DNA of 50,455 bases from UBA6120 sp964495145 (GTDB lineage Bacteria; Bacillota_I; Bacilli_A; RFN20; CAG-826), in assembly GCA_964495145.1 (NCBI GenBank), contig CAZBUP010000003.1, positions 1 to 50,455 of the forward strand. Reading direction: 5' to 3'. Position 1 is the stretch's first letter. Each line of letters opens with the position of its first letter. The position numbers were made by a program, and so were the translations under genes. The notes under the pieces were generated by a model, which saw nothing but the letters and a program-made list of their open reading frames with translations, had not been told where the DNA came from and did no database searches. This document shows, piece by piece, positions 15,977-24,279 of this stretch.

Positions 15977-17959
15977 TTAAATGTCCAGGTTCTTGACGAA
16001 TTTGGCGTTTTCGTCGATGAACTGCTTGCGCGGCAAGACGTTTTCGCCCATCAAGCTGGCGAACACGTCGTCGGCTTCGATGGCGTCGTCCAACGTCACG
16101 CGCAGCATCTTGCGCTTGGTGGGATCCATGGTCGTTTCCCACAGTTGCTCGGCATCCATTTCGCCCAAGCCTTTGTAGCGTTGGAACGGGTATTGCTCCG
16201 GAAGCTCGAGTTGTTTCTTGAGCGTGTCCAGTTGCTCGTCGTTATAGCAGTAATAGCTCTTTTGCCGATATTCGACCTTGTATAGCGGCGGTTGCGCGAT
16301 GTAGACGTAGCCCTTGTCGATCAACTCCCGCATGAAGCGGTAGAAGAACGTCAAGAGCAGGATGCGGATGTGGCTGCCGTCGACGTCGGCATCGGTCATG
16401 ATGACGATCTTGTGGTAGCGAAGCTTGGCTTCGTCGAACTCAGGGTCGATCCCGCCGCCAATGGCCATGATCATGTTGCCGATTTCGGCGTTGGCAAAAA
16501 TGCGCTTCAATTGGGCTTTTTGGACGTTGAGGATCTTGCCGCGGAGAGGCAAAATCGCCTGGGTTTCGCGGTCGCGTCCGTTTTTGGCCGAACCGCCGGC
16601 CGAGTTGCCCTCCACGATGTAGAGTTCGCATTTGGCCGGGTCTTTGCTTGAGCAATCGGCTAATTTGCCCGGCAAAGTGGTGATATCAAGGGCGCCTTTG
16701 CGCCGGATGTTTTCCTTGGCGGTGCGCGCCGCGATGCGGGCTTCGGCCGCCAGGTTGATCTTATCGAGGATTTGGCGTCCGATCTTCGGGTTCTCCAAAA
16801 GATAGCGGTTGAATTGGTCGCCGATGATCGAGGAGACGATCTTGCGGACTTCCGAGTTCCCGAGTTTGGTCTTGGTTTGGCCTTCGTACTGGGGATTCGG
16901 GTGTTTGACGGAGATGATGGCCGTCAAACCTTCGCGGATGTCGTCGCTCGAGAAATTCTCTTCGTTTTCTTTCAAAATCTTATTATCGCGGGCATAGGCG
17001 TTCAAGACGCGCGTCGTGGCGATGCGGAAGCCTTCTTCGTGGGTGCCACCTTCGTGGGTGTGGATGTTGTTGCAGAACGAATAGACGTTGGGAGCGTAGC
17101 CGTCGTTGTATTGCATGGCCACTTCGACGAAGATGCCCTCGTCGCGCCCTTCGCAGTAAATGACGTCTTCGAAGATGGGTTCCTTGTTCTTGTTGATGTA
17201 GCGGACGTATTCGATGATGCCGCCGTCGTATTGGAACGTTTCGCCTTGTTCGACGGGGGTCCGTTTGTCGGTGACCACGATCTTGATGCCGCGGTTGAGG
17301 AAGGCCATCTGCTTGAGGCGGTCGCGGATCATTTCATAACTGAATTCGACCGTTTCGGTGAAGATGGTGGCATCCGGCTTGAAGGTGACGGTGGTGCCGC
17401 GGCGTTCGGTCGGGCCGACGTATTTGATCGGATTCAGGCATTTGCCGCCGTTTTCGAATCGAATGTAATGTTCTTTGCCGTCGCGATAGACGTTGATTTC
17501 GAGCCATTCGCTCAGCGCGTTGACGACCGAGGCGCCGACGCCGTGGAGGCCGCCGGCCACTTTATAACCGCCGCCTTCGCCGAATTTGCCGCCGGCATGG
17601 AGCAGGGTATAAACCGTTTCCAAAGCCGACTTGCCGGTTTTGGCGACGACGTCGGTGGGAATGCCGCGCCCATCGTCGACCACGGTCACGCTGTTGCCGG
17701 GATTGATGGTGACGTCAATCGTCGTGCAATAGCCGGCCAAGGCTTCGTCGATCGAATTGTCGACGATTTCCCAGACGAGGTGATGCAGGCCGGGGGCCGA
17801 GGTGGTCCCGATATACATGCCGGGGCGTTTCCTGACGGCTTCAAGCCCTTCCAGGACCTGGATGTTGCTGGCGGTGTATTCTTTGTCGGCCCGTTCGAGT
17901 TCGCGCTCGCGTTCGAGTTCGCGTCGTTGTTGTTCTTTCAGGCTTTCTTTATTTTCCAT
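15977..17959 (-). CDS. gyrB: DNA gyrase subunit B
   Basis: The ATPase subunit of gyrase, 660 residues. The GHKL ATPase shows EIVDNSIDEALAG, VDDGRGIP, GGLHGVGASVVNALSE and the QTKTKLGN switch loop. The Toprim part shows LYIVEGNSAGGSAK (E450) and MTDADVDGSHI, and the C-terminal YKGLGEMDAEQLWETTMDP is conserved. N452 replaces the usual Asp of EGDSAGG. An N-terminal extension of about 27 residues, rich in Glu and Arg (RELERERELERAD), precedes the normal start of the ATPase domain and is probably a charged helix. The start overlaps recF by 11 nt, and GGAGAA within recF is the ribosome site. Confidence 0.97.
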   Translation of the reverse strand: MENKESLKEQQRRELERERELERADKEYTASNIQVLEGLEAVRKRPGMYIGTTSAPGLHHLVWEIVDNSIDEALAGYCTTIDVTINPGNSVTVVDDGRGIPTDVVAKTGKSALETVYTLLHAGGKFGEGGGYKVAGGLHGVGASVVNALSEWLEINVYRDGKEHYIRFENGGKCLNPIKYVGPTERRGTTVTFKPDATIFTETVEFSYEMIRDRLKQMAFLNRGIKIVVTDKRTPVEQGETFQYDGGIIEYVRYINKNKEPIFEDVIYCEGRDEGIFVEVAMQYNDGYAPNVYSFCNNIHTHEGGTHEEGFRIATTRVLNAYARDNKILKENEENFSSDDIREGLTAIISVKHPNPQYEGQTKTKLGNSEVRKIVSSIIGDQFNRYLLENPKIGRQILDKINLAAEARIAARTAKENIRRKGALDITTLPGKLADCSSKDPAKCELYIVEGNSAGGSAKNGRDRETQAILPLRGKILNVQKAQLKRIFANAEIGNMIMAIGGGIDPEFDEAKLRYHKIVIMTDADVDGSHIRILLLTFFYRFMRELIDKGYVYIAQPPLYKVEYRQKSYYCYNDEQLDTLKKQLELPEQYPFQRYKGLGEMDAEQLWETTMDPTKRKMLRVTLDDAIEADDVFASLMGENVLPRKQFIDENAKFVKNLDI

Positions 17960-19031
17960 AAGCGGTTCTCCTTGGGTCGGCGTATGCCGTGATATCGTGG
18001 ATCGTGCCGATGTTCCTTCGGTACTTGGTCGTCGTCAAGAACACTTGCTCGAATTTTGTCAGGAAGGCAATCAATCGGTCTTGAGTCGGCGGATCGAGTT
18101 CCGACAAGACGTCGTCGAGGACGACGATCGGACGCCGGTCCTTGTCTTCGATCAGAAAGTAGGGACTGAGTTTGAGGGCCAAAGCCAGCAGGCGATTTTC
18201 GCCTTGGGATCCGAACGAGGCGACGTCGGCTTCGTCGAGATCGAGGCGGAAGTCTTCGCGGTGAGGGCCGAAGTTCGTCACCTTGCGCTTGATGTCGCCA
18301 TCGAGCGAGCGGGCATATAGCTCGCGCGCCTGCGTAAGGAACTGAGCCGAAGGCTTCACATAAGGTTCGTAGCGGATTTTGACCCCGATTTCGTTGCCGC
18401 GCAGGGCTTTGACGATCTTGTCAAGGACCTCGTTCACTTGTTCGAGATAAGCGCTTCGCCGCTGGACTAGCGGCAACGAGGCTTCAATCATTTGTTTGGT
18501 CACCACGTCAAGTTGGATGTGGTTAATGGCCTCTTGTTTCAACAACTCGTTTCGCTCTTGAAGCAATTTCTCGTAACGGGTCAATTGCTCGAGATAGCCG
18601 GATTGGTGTTTGATCAAGGCCACGTCGAGGAATTTCCGGCGCGCTCGCGGCAAATCATCGAACAGAAGCACGTCCCGGGGTTCGAACACGATTACGTTGA
18701 CGAGTTCCGACAACTCCGAGAGGCGGGAAATCGGGCGGTCGTTGACCAAGATCTTCTTACCGCCGGCGCCTAGGCCGATGGCGACGCTCCGTTCTTTGTC
18801 GCGGATTTGGATCAAGGCCCGGATGGCCGCGAACGTTTGCCCGCGTTTGACCAGCAAGGCGTCGTTCGGGGTCCGAAACGAACGGGCCAGCGACAAGTAA
18901 TGGATGGCTTCGACGACATTGGTCTTGCCGATGCCGTTGGGACCCACCAATACGTGAAGTCCTGAGTCGAAGTCCAGCCGCAACCGCTCGTAGGACCGGA
19001 AGTTGGTCAGTTCCAGGCGGGTGATGATCAT
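17949..19031 (-). CDS. recF: DNA replication and repair protein RecF
   Basis: RecF loads RecA at single-strand gaps with RecO and RecR. At 360 residues it is of normal size. The SMC-like ATPase head shows Walker A GPNGIGKTN (about residues 30-38), the signature GSQGENRLLALALKLS and Walker B IVVLDDVLSELD. It overlaps yaaA by 4 nt (ATGA) and gyrB by 11 nt, the standard yaaA-recF-gyrB arrangement of Bacillota origins. Confidence 0.96.
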   Translation of the reverse strand: MIITRLELTNFRSYERLRLDFDSGLHVLVGPNGIGKTNVVEAIHYLSLARSFRTPNDALLVKRGQTFAAIRALIQIRDKERSVAIGLGAGGKKILVNDRPISRLSELSELVNVIVFEPRDVLLFDDLPRARRKFLDVALIKHQSGYLEQLTRYEKLLQERNELLKQEAINHIQLDVVTKQMIEASLPLVQRRSAYLEQVNEVLDKIVKALRGNEIGVKIRYEPYVKPSAQFLTQARELYARSLDGDIKRKVTNFGPHREDFRLDLDEADVASFGSQGENRLLALALKLSPYFLIEDKDRRPIVVLDDVLSELDPPTQDRLIAFLTKFEQVFLTTTKYRRNIGTIHDITAYADPRRTAYGK

Positions 19032-19261
19032 ACCGAGACGATTTCGAAATCGCGACCTTCGACCAAAACCCGGTCGCCGGGATATAGTTTCCGACCGCGC
19101 CGATTGTCGTCGATTCCATTGACGCGAATCGGGTGCGTGGCCAAGAATCCTTTGGCTTCTCCGCCCGAGTGAATCACGTCGGCCAACTTCAAAAATTGCC
19201 CTAAGGTGATGAAGGCGGTTTGGATGACGATTTTCGCGGCGGCGGTGAGGTTTTTGGCCAT
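19028..19261 (-). CDS. yaaA: S4-domain RNA-binding protein YaaA
   Basis: A 77-residue S4-like protein found between dnaN and recF in most Bacillota. The fold is recognisable by TLGQFLKLADVIHSGGEAKGFL and the following VNG...RRGRKLYPGD, the RNA-binding S4 surface. Its exact role is unknown. Unlike the other genes of this group it has its own extended -10 promoter (19279-19287), leaving a leader of only about 11 nt with no Shine-Dalgarno sequence. Confidence 0.92.
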   Translation of the reverse strand: MAKNLTAAAKIVIQTAFITLGQFLKLADVIHSGGEAKGFLATHPIRVNGIDDNRRGRKLYPGDRVLVEGRDFEIVSV

Positions 19262-19278
19262 AGGTTCGATACTTGATA

Positions 19279-19287
19279 ATTATACCA
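19279..19287 (-). promoter_or_regulatory. Extended -10 promoter for yaaA-recF-gyrBA
   Basis: TGGTATAAT on the minus strand, 17 nt before the yaaA ATG; transcription would start about 11 nt upstream of it. It follows directly after the dnaN terminator, so the downstream genes form a separate unit. Confidence 0.7.
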
Positions 19288-19295
19288 TCGACGAC

Positions 19296-19323
19296 AAAAA
19301 AAGGGAATATTAATATTCCCTTT
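19296..19323 (-). terminator. Intrinsic terminator of dnaN
   Basis: A perfect 24-nt palindrome (halves AAAGGGAATATT and AATATTCCCTTT, 19300-19323), followed on the minus strand by seven T (19302-19296). It separates dnaN from the yaaA unit. Confidence 0.85.
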
Positions 19324-19355
19324 GCGGCAAGTCTTTAAAATAGGCCCGATTTCGC

Positions 19356-20477
19356 TCAGTAAGTGCGTACCGGCGTGACTAACTGGACTTGGGAGTCATC
19401 TTTGTTATTGCGGACCACAAACGGCTTCATTTCGCCTAAAAACGCGATCGTGATGTCGTCGCATTGGGCGGCGCGGATGGCGGCCATCACGTATTCGGAA
19501 TTGAATGATACTTCAAATGGTTCCCCGGTATACGAGAAGGTGGCGATCCGTTCGCTGGCCGACCCGACTTGGGCCGATTTGCTGGAGACCTCGACCGCTT
19601 CTTCGCTCATCGAAAGCTTGACGACGTTTTCGCGTTCGATCGAAAGGAGCGACACGCGTTCCATCGCCGAAATGATTTCCCGCGAATTGACTTCGAGGAA
19701 GAAATTGAAGGTTTTGGGGATGATGTTGTGGGTGTTGGGGTAGTCGCCGCCGATCAATCGGGAGGTCACCACCGTGTTATCGAAGGCAAAGAGGACTTTT
19801 TTATCGCTGACCGAGATCAAGACGTCCATGTCTTTTTCGATCAAGTGGGCGACTTCGATCAATACCCGGGCCGGGATGTTGGCGTTGATCTTGACGATCT
19901 TGTCGATGGGGATTTCCTTGCGCGACAAGCGAGCGCTGTCGGTGGCCGTGGCCACGATCTTGGCTTCGACGGCTTCGAGGTTGACCGCCGTCAGGATCGG
20001 GCGCTGTTCCTTGGTCGAAGCGGCAAAGGCGGTTTGATCCACCATTTTGGTAAAGGTTTGGCTCGGGAGGTTCAAGACCACGCCGTCGGCTTCTAGGTCC
20101 AATTCCGGATACTCTTCGATCCGCATGGCGTTTAATTTGAAGCTCGATTTCCCGTCACCGATTTCCACGATGGTGTCGTCGACGAGTTCCAAGGAGATGG
20201 TTTCGCCTTCGACTCGGCGCACGATTTCGGTCACGATTCTTGAATTGACCAAGGCCCCGCCGAATTCGTAATCGCTGATGATGGCTTGTCCGTCCAAAAT
20301 GAACGGAATGGTGGTTTTGATGGCCAGTTCGTTATTGCTGCCGAGCAGGTCCAAACCCTTTTCGTCCAACGTCAGTTTTAATTGCGTCATGACGGGTAGC
20401 GGCGATTTGGCGCCAATGGCTTTAGAGGCGACGTTCAGTCCTTTGAGAAAGGCCTCGCGGTTTATTTTCAGTCTCAT
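19356..20477 (-). CDS. dnaN: DNA polymerase III sliding clamp (beta subunit)
   Basis: The ring-shaped clamp, 373 residues, three clamp domains of about 120 residues each. The N-terminal LKINREAFLKGLNVASKAIGAKSPLPVMTQLKL (first part shown only as LKINREAFLKGLNVASKA) and the C-terminal VQLVTPVRTY, ending in the family's MPxR-like position, are diagnostic. I place the start at ATG 20477, 10 nt after GGAG; a TTG one codon upstream is an alternative. It has its own leader and candidate promoter downstream of dnaA. Confidence 0.96.
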   Translation of the reverse strand: MRLKINREAFLKGLNVASKAIGAKSPLPVMTQLKLTLDEKGLDLLGSNNELAIKTTIPFILDGQAIISDYEFGGALVNSRIVTEIVRRVEGETISLELVDDTIVEIGDGKSSFKLNAMRIEEYPELDLEADGVVLNLPSQTFTKMVDQTAFAASTKEQRPILTAVNLEAVEAKIVATATDSARLSRKEIPIDKIVKINANIPARVLIEVAHLIEKDMDVLISVSDKKVLFAFDNTVVTSRLIGGDYPNTHNIIPKTFNFFLEVNSREIISAMERVSLLSIERENVVKLSMSEEAVEVSSKSAQVGSASERIATFSYTGEPFEVSFNSEYVMAAIRAAQCDDITIAFLGEMKPFVVRNNKDDSQVQLVTPVRTY

Positions 20478-20560
20478 CAATTCATAACTCCTTTAATAAT
20501 CATAATAAGCGGTGTTGAAGTTGGGGAAAGATGGCGGATTTTCACGAAATGTACTTATTT

Positions 20561-20569
20561 ATTTTACCA
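20561..20569 (-). promoter_or_regulatory. Candidate extended -10 promoter of dnaN
   Basis: TGGTAAAAT on the minus strand in the 131-nt gap between dnaA and dnaN. No clear -35 is seen. The leader of about 77 nt ends in AAGGAG. The AT-rich TTTTATT/AATAAAA repeat just after dnaA has no GC core and is not a convincing terminator. Confidence 0.5.
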
Positions 20570-20608
20570 TAAAACCCGGTTAAAATCAGTGTTTTATTAT
20601 AAATAAAA

Positions 20609-21970
20609 TCAAGGTTTCAAGCGCTTTTGGAGTTGGTCGACGGCGGTGATCAATGTCTGGTCGTTTTTCAACGATTTCTCCACTTTGGAGACGGCGTTCA
20701 TCACCGTGGAATGGTCCTTGCCTCCGAACAAAGAGCCGATCTTCAGGAAGGGGACGTCGAGCATGGTCCGGATTAAATACATGGCGATATGGCGGGCCAT
20801 GGCGATTTGGCTGGTGCGGATCTTGCCGGTGAGTTGGTTTGGGGTCAAGTTGTAGAAATCAGCCACGGCGTTGATGATCTTGGTCTCGGTTACCCCGGTC
20901 TTGGGGCCGTTAGGACCAATCAAGGGTTGCACCGATTCGACGGCTAGGACCATGTCGATGTGCTTGGCTTGCTTGATGTTGATGACGTAGAAAAGCAAGC
21001 GGTTGAGGGCGCCTTCGAGCTCACGTACGTTATTGGAGAAGCGTTCGGCGAAGAATTCGAGCACGTCTTGATCAAAGGTTTTGACGTCCAGGCCATTGGT
21101 TTCGATTTTCCGTTTGAGGATTTCGACGCAGGTGGTCTGGTCGGGACGGGTGATGTTCATGGTCAAACCGGAGTTAAACCGCGAAACGAGCCGAGATTCA
21201 AGGCCGCGAAGTTCGCTGGGATGACGGTCGCTCGTAAGGATGATCTGCTTGCCGGCGTTGACCAAGGCGTTGAAAATATGGAAGAACATCTCTTCGGTCT
21301 TGGTTTTATCGGCCAGGAACTGGATGTCGTCGATCATCAAGACGTCAATCGACTTGAAAAAATCCTTAAGGTTTTCGCTTTCGCGGTCCCCGTGGACGTA
21401 TTTGATGAATTCGTCGACGAAATCGTCGGTGGTGATGTATAAAACCCGCAAGGTGGGGGTGTTGTCTTTAATGTAGTTGCCAATCGCGTGGAGAAGGTGG
21501 GTTTTTCCCAAGCCGGACTGGGAATATATGAATAAAGGATTGTAGTTGAACAGTTTTCCGGGATTGCTGGCGATCATCAAGGCGGCTTGCGAGGCTTCGC
21601 GGTTGCTGGTGCCGACAACAAAGTTGTCAAAGGTGAACTTGCGGTTGATGAACGAGTTGGCGAAGAAGGCGGGCTTCTTTTCTAATTGTTTGTTAACGGT
21701 CGGTATTTCCGACGCTTGGATGAATTTGAGGGAGAATTCCGATTCGGTCACTTCGCGGACGACGGCGGAAATCAAATCGGCGTATTTGGTGGTCAATAGC
21801 GTGGCAGCAAGCCCGGAATTGACGACGACAACCATCGTATTGGCGTCGATGCCGTGCAGGTAAGAGCCGGCGAAGAAAGAATCGAAAATGTGCCTGTCGT
21901 TGATTTTGCCTTTCAACCGGTCGAGGATCCGGTCCCACAACTGCGTGATTTCGCTGATTGATGGTCGCAT
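20609..21970 (-). CDS. dnaA: Chromosomal replication initiator protein DnaA
   Basis: Binds DnaA boxes and opens the origin. At 453 residues it has all four domains: domain I (1-85), a short linker, the AAA+ domain III (about 112-335) and the helix-turn-helix domain IV ending with FGGKDHSTVMNAVSKVEK. Walker B is LMIDDIQFLAD (211-221), sensor II is NVRELEGALNR. Walker A reads FIYSQSGLGKTHLL: the first Gly of GxxGxGKT is Ser150. The start is the second ATG (21970), because AAGGAG then has a spacing of 6 nt while the first ATG (21976) abuts it directly. It is divergent from rpmH, with the origin between. Confidence 0.96.
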   Translation of the reverse strand: MRPSISEITQLWDRILDRLKGKINDRHIFDSFFAGSYLHGIDANTMVVVVNSGLAATLLTTKYADLISAVVREVTESEFSLKFIQASEIPTVNKQLEKKPAFFANSFINRKFTFDNFVVGTSNREASQAALMIASNPGKLFNYNPLFIYSQSGLGKTHLLHAIGNYIKDNTPTLRVLYITTDDFVDEFIKYVHGDRESENLKDFFKSIDVLMIDDIQFLADKTKTEEMFFHIFNALVNAGKQIILTSDRHPSELRGLESRLVSRFNSGLTMNITRPDQTTCVEILKRKIETNGLDVKTFDQDVLEFFAERFSNNVRELEGALNRLLFYVINIKQAKHIDMVLAVESVQPLIGPNGPKTGVTETKIINAVADFYNLTPNQLTGKIRTSQIAMARHIAMYLIRTMLDVPFLKIGSLFGGKDHSTVMNAVSKVEKSLKNDQTLITAVDQLQKRLKP

Positions 21971-21994
21971 AAGCATCTCCTTAAAAACGATAAA

Positions 21995-22003
21995 ATTTTA
22001 ACA
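21995..22003 (-). promoter_or_regulatory. Candidate extended -10 promoter of dnaA
   Basis: TGTTAAAAT on the minus strand, giving a predicted leader of about 18 nt that contains AAGGAG. The nearest DnaA-like box (22047-22055) lies about 45 bp upstream, so DnaA autoregulation is possible. Confidence 0.55.
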
Positions 22004-22046
22004 CAGGCGCCACATAATAACAGCCCTTGTTCGGAGGAAAATTTAT

Positions 22047-22292
22047 TTTTCCACACCATTAGAGCGAAAAACAGCGATTTAACACACAAATCCACACTTA
22101 CCACATCTTATAGCGGTGGAAAACTTTGTGGATAAAACAATTCACTTTATCGTTTGTGGACAAAACCACGTAATTTAAAGTGTGATTTCTTACTGATTGA
22201 GGCATAAAATGGGCTTAATGCGCGATTTTCCACATAAAATATATGAAATTTAACCCAATTGAATCTTAATTCGTTTTATTGATTTCTCCACA
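22047..22292. other. oriC: Chromosomal origin region (oriC) with DnaA-box cluster
   Basis: The non-coding stretch 21971-22417 between divergent dnaA and rpmH contains 9-mers close to TTATCCACA: 22047-22055 TTTTCCACA (+), 22088-22096 AAATCCACA (+, two mismatches), 22127-22135 perfect TTATCCACA (-), 22155-22163 TTGTCCACA (-), 22226-22234 TTTTCCACA (+), 22284-22292 TTCTCCACA (+). AT-rich runs at about 22233-22280 and 22355-22385 are candidate unwinding regions. Gene orientation switches here from leftward to rightward. No dnaA-dnaN-type second cluster was seen between dnaA and dnaN. Confidence 0.85.
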
Positions 22293-22350
22293 CTTGGCAA
22301 AACGTTGTTTATCGCGGTTGATTTTTCCCAACGGATTCGTCGGCTTTTGT

Positions 22351-22380
22351 TTGACTTTAAGTGTTATATAAATATATAAT
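22351..22380 (+). promoter_or_regulatory. rpmH promoter
   Basis: TTGACT (22351-22356), an 18-nt spacer and TATAAT (22375-22380): a strong sigma-A match 38 nt before the rpmH start codon. Confidence 0.8.
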
Positions 22381-22417
22381 TTCTTTCGCGTGTGAAACAC
22401 CACCGGAGGCCCATATC

Positions 22418-22552
22418 ATGAAACGTACCTATCAACCCAGCAAACGCAAACACAAGACCGTCCACGGATTCCGTGCCCGCATGGCGACCGCCAACGGCCG
22501 CAAAGTCCTCGCTCGCCGTCGCGCCAAAGGAAGAGCGGTCCTTTCGGCTTAA
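22418..22552 (+). CDS. rpmH: Large ribosomal subunit protein bL34
   Basis: The 44-residue protein begins MKRTYQPSKRKHKTVHGFRA and ends KVLARRRAKGRAVLSA, the textbook bL34 sequence. The start is set by GGAGG 8 nt upstream; a longer in-frame ORF beginning at 22361 overlaps the promoter and is not used. It is the first gene right of the origin and is followed by a terminator-like hairpin before rnpA. Confidence 0.97.
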   Translation: MKRTYQPSKRKHKTVHGFRARMATANGRKVLARRRAKGRAVLSA

Positions 22553-22565
22553 GTTTTTGAAATTG

Positions 22566-22599
22566 AAAACCACAACTGCTTTAAGTCTGTGGTTTTTTC
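22566..22599 (+). terminator. Terminator or attenuator between rpmH and rnpA
   Basis: AAAACCACA (22566-22574) pairs with TGTGGTTTT (22588-22596), loop 13 nt, followed by further T. Since rnpA has no clear promoter of its own, partial read-through would explain different levels of bL34 and RNase P protein. Confidence 0.7.
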
Positions 22600-22613
22600 A
22601 TTCATAATGATGA

Positions 22614-22958
22614 ATGATCGTGAAAAAGAAATACCGTTTAAAAAAGGAACGTGACTTTAAAAAAGTTATCGCCGTCAATCGCACCGTCAAGAATCGCAGC
22701 TTCGTGGTTTATCATCTCCCCAATGAATTGGGATATCCGCGGGTCGGCATCTCCGTGTCCAAGAAAGTCGGAAACGCCGTCGTCCGCAATCGCGTCCGCC
22801 GCCAAGTCCGCGCCATGCTCGATCAATCATTGTCATTAGATCAAGCCAGCGACCTCCTCATCATCGTCCGCCTCGACTTCTTGACCCACCCCTTTGAAGA
22901 CAACGCCTCAAAACTACACGAAATCATCGAAATCGTCAGGAGACCTGTTAATGAATAA
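22614..22958 (+). CDS. rnpA: Ribonuclease P protein component
   Basis: Binds the RNase P RNA and helps recognise the 5' leader of pre-tRNA. 114 residues, normal size. The N-terminal YRLKKERDFKKVI, the central RVGISVSKKVGNAVVRNRVRR (RNR box; quoted in part as VGNAVVRNRVRR) and the C-terminal helix are conserved. ATG 22614 is used here, but GTG at 22620 would give the more typical MKKKYRLKK start; neither has a Shine-Dalgarno site. It overlaps yidC by 8 nt. Confidence 0.94.
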   Translation: MIVKKKYRLKKERDFKKVIAVNRTVKNRSFVVYHLPNELGYPRVGISVSKKVGNAVVRNRVRRQVRAMLDQSLSLDQASDLLIIVRLDFLTHPFEDNASKLHEIIEIVRRPVNE

Positions 22959-24279
22959 GCAAACTAAACGTTGGTTGAGCATCGCCGGATTGGCCGGTTT
23001 CGTTTTTATCCTATCGGGATGCACCGCCAACTTCTGCTCGCCCGAAGACCAAGCCCGCATCATGTACGTGACGGAGACTGGCGACGCCGACAAAACCACG
23101 GCTAGTTATGAATATAACGACACATTGGCCGGCATCGTCGCCACTGCCGAAGAACAAGGCATCGCGGTGCCGTCAGACGATTATTGGAAAGCCATCGACG
23201 CCGAAGTCTTGGCCGCGGCCACCGTCAAAGCCGGATCGGCCGCTTCTTCTTTGACCGACGCCGAAATACTGGAAGATTATGGTTATGTTAAATTTTTGGG
23301 CGGATCCAACGAACTGTGGACCAATTGGAACGCCTGGACCAACGAACTCAAATTGACGCTGGGGGTCGAACAAACCCCCGACGCGGATTTCACGTCCCTT
23401 TATAAAACAAGCATCGACAAAGCCTACGCGAACTATCGGGCCTGCATCGCCATCGAAGACGGCGATTTCGGACCCGACGAACAATATTTCTTCTCGGCCA
23501 AATCCTGGGGTTATGCCTTTGAAAAAGGGTTAATCGAAGGTTTGTTCGTCTATCCGGTTGCCTGGCTCTTAGAAACCTTTGCCGTCGGATTCGGCTTGGG
23601 CGGTTGGGGCCAAGTCTTGGCGATTCTATTCACGACCATCATCGTCAGGGGCATTTTGATGGCGGCCACTTTCAAGTCGACGATCGGCACCCAAAAGATG
23701 TCGTTGTTGCAACCGGAAATGGCCCGCATCCAAGCCAAATACCCGAATTCCAAAACCAACCAATACGAAAAGCAACGATTGGCCCAAGACCAAATGGAAC
23801 TCTATAAAAAGAACGGCATCAACCCGTTCTCGCAATTCTTGGTCTTGTTCCTTCAATTCCCGATCTTCATCGCCGTCTGGGGCGCGATGACCGGCTCGGC
23901 CATCTTGGCCACCGGCAGCTTCCTGGGCCTCAATTTGAATTCATCGGTCGGCAACGCGATCATCACCAACTTCTTCAGCGCCGGCTGGTGGACGGCTTTA
24001 TTGCTCTTCATCGCCATGGGCGTCGGCCAATTCGTGGCCATGAAATTGCCGCAATGGCTCCAGAAGAACGATTTGAAGAAAGTCGGCCGCACCATCAAAA
24101 ACCCGGCCGCCGACAGCCAACAAAAGCAAATGCGGATGATGAGCAACATCATGTTGATCATGATTATCGTCATGGGCTTCTCGCTGCCGAGCGCCATGGG
24201 CATCTATTGGTTCATCGGCGCCTTGATTTCGATCGCCCAAACATATATTACGAGGAAAGTGATGGCCCACAAAAAATGA
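22951..24279 (+). CDS. yidC: Membrane protein insertase YidC/Oxa1 with lipoprotein signal and long N-terminal ectodomain
   Basis: Inserts membrane proteins alone or with SecYEG. At 442 residues it is far longer than Gram-positive YidC (about 260). The start at 22951 has AGGAG 8 nt upstream and yields a lipobox FILSGC with Cys24. The conserved Oxa1 core begins near residue 195 and has the groove arginine in TTIIVRGIL (R233; about R73 in B. subtilis SpoIIIJ), the cytoplasmic hairpin with QPEMARIQAKYPNS, and the final SLPSAMGIYWFIGALIS helix. Residues 25-190 are an acidic extracellular insert with no recognised domain. It is coupled to jag by a 4-nt overlap. Confidence 0.93.
   Translation: MNKQTKRWLSIAGLAGFVFILSGCTANFCSPEDQARIMYVTETGDADKTTASYEYNDTLAGIVATAEEQGIAVPSDDYWKAIDAEVLAAATVKAGSAASSLTDAEILEDYGYVKFLGGSNELWTNWNAWTNELKLTLGVEQTPDADFTSLYKTSIDKAYANYRACIAIEDGDFGPDEQYFFSAKSWGYAFEKGLIEGLFVYPVAWLLETFAVGFGLGGWGQVLAILFTTIIVRGILMAATFKSTIGTQKMSLLQPEMARIQAKYPNSKTNQYEKQRLAQDQMELYKKNGINPFSQFLVLFLQFPIFIAVWGAMTGSAILATGSFLGLNLNSSVGNAIITNFFSAGWWTALLLFIAMGVGQFVAMKLPQWLQKNDLKKVGRTIKNPAADSQQKQMRMMSNIMLIMIIVMGFSLPSAMGIYWFIGALISIAQTYITRKVMAHKK

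Noticed and set aside
20581..20608. TTTTATT/AATAAAA hairpin as dnaA terminator
   Set aside because: It has no G-C pairs, so it is unlikely to stop polymerase; it is probably just AT-rich spacer.
22894..22950. Upstream start for yidC
   Set aside because: It would place 19 hydrophilic residues before the lipoprotein signal and ignores the good AGGAG site serving 22951.
23988..24275. N-terminal extension of jag inside yidC
   Set aside because: The stretch is out of frame within yidC coding sequence and unlike any Jag protein; the ATG at 24276 gives the family N-terminus and a standard 4-nt overlap.
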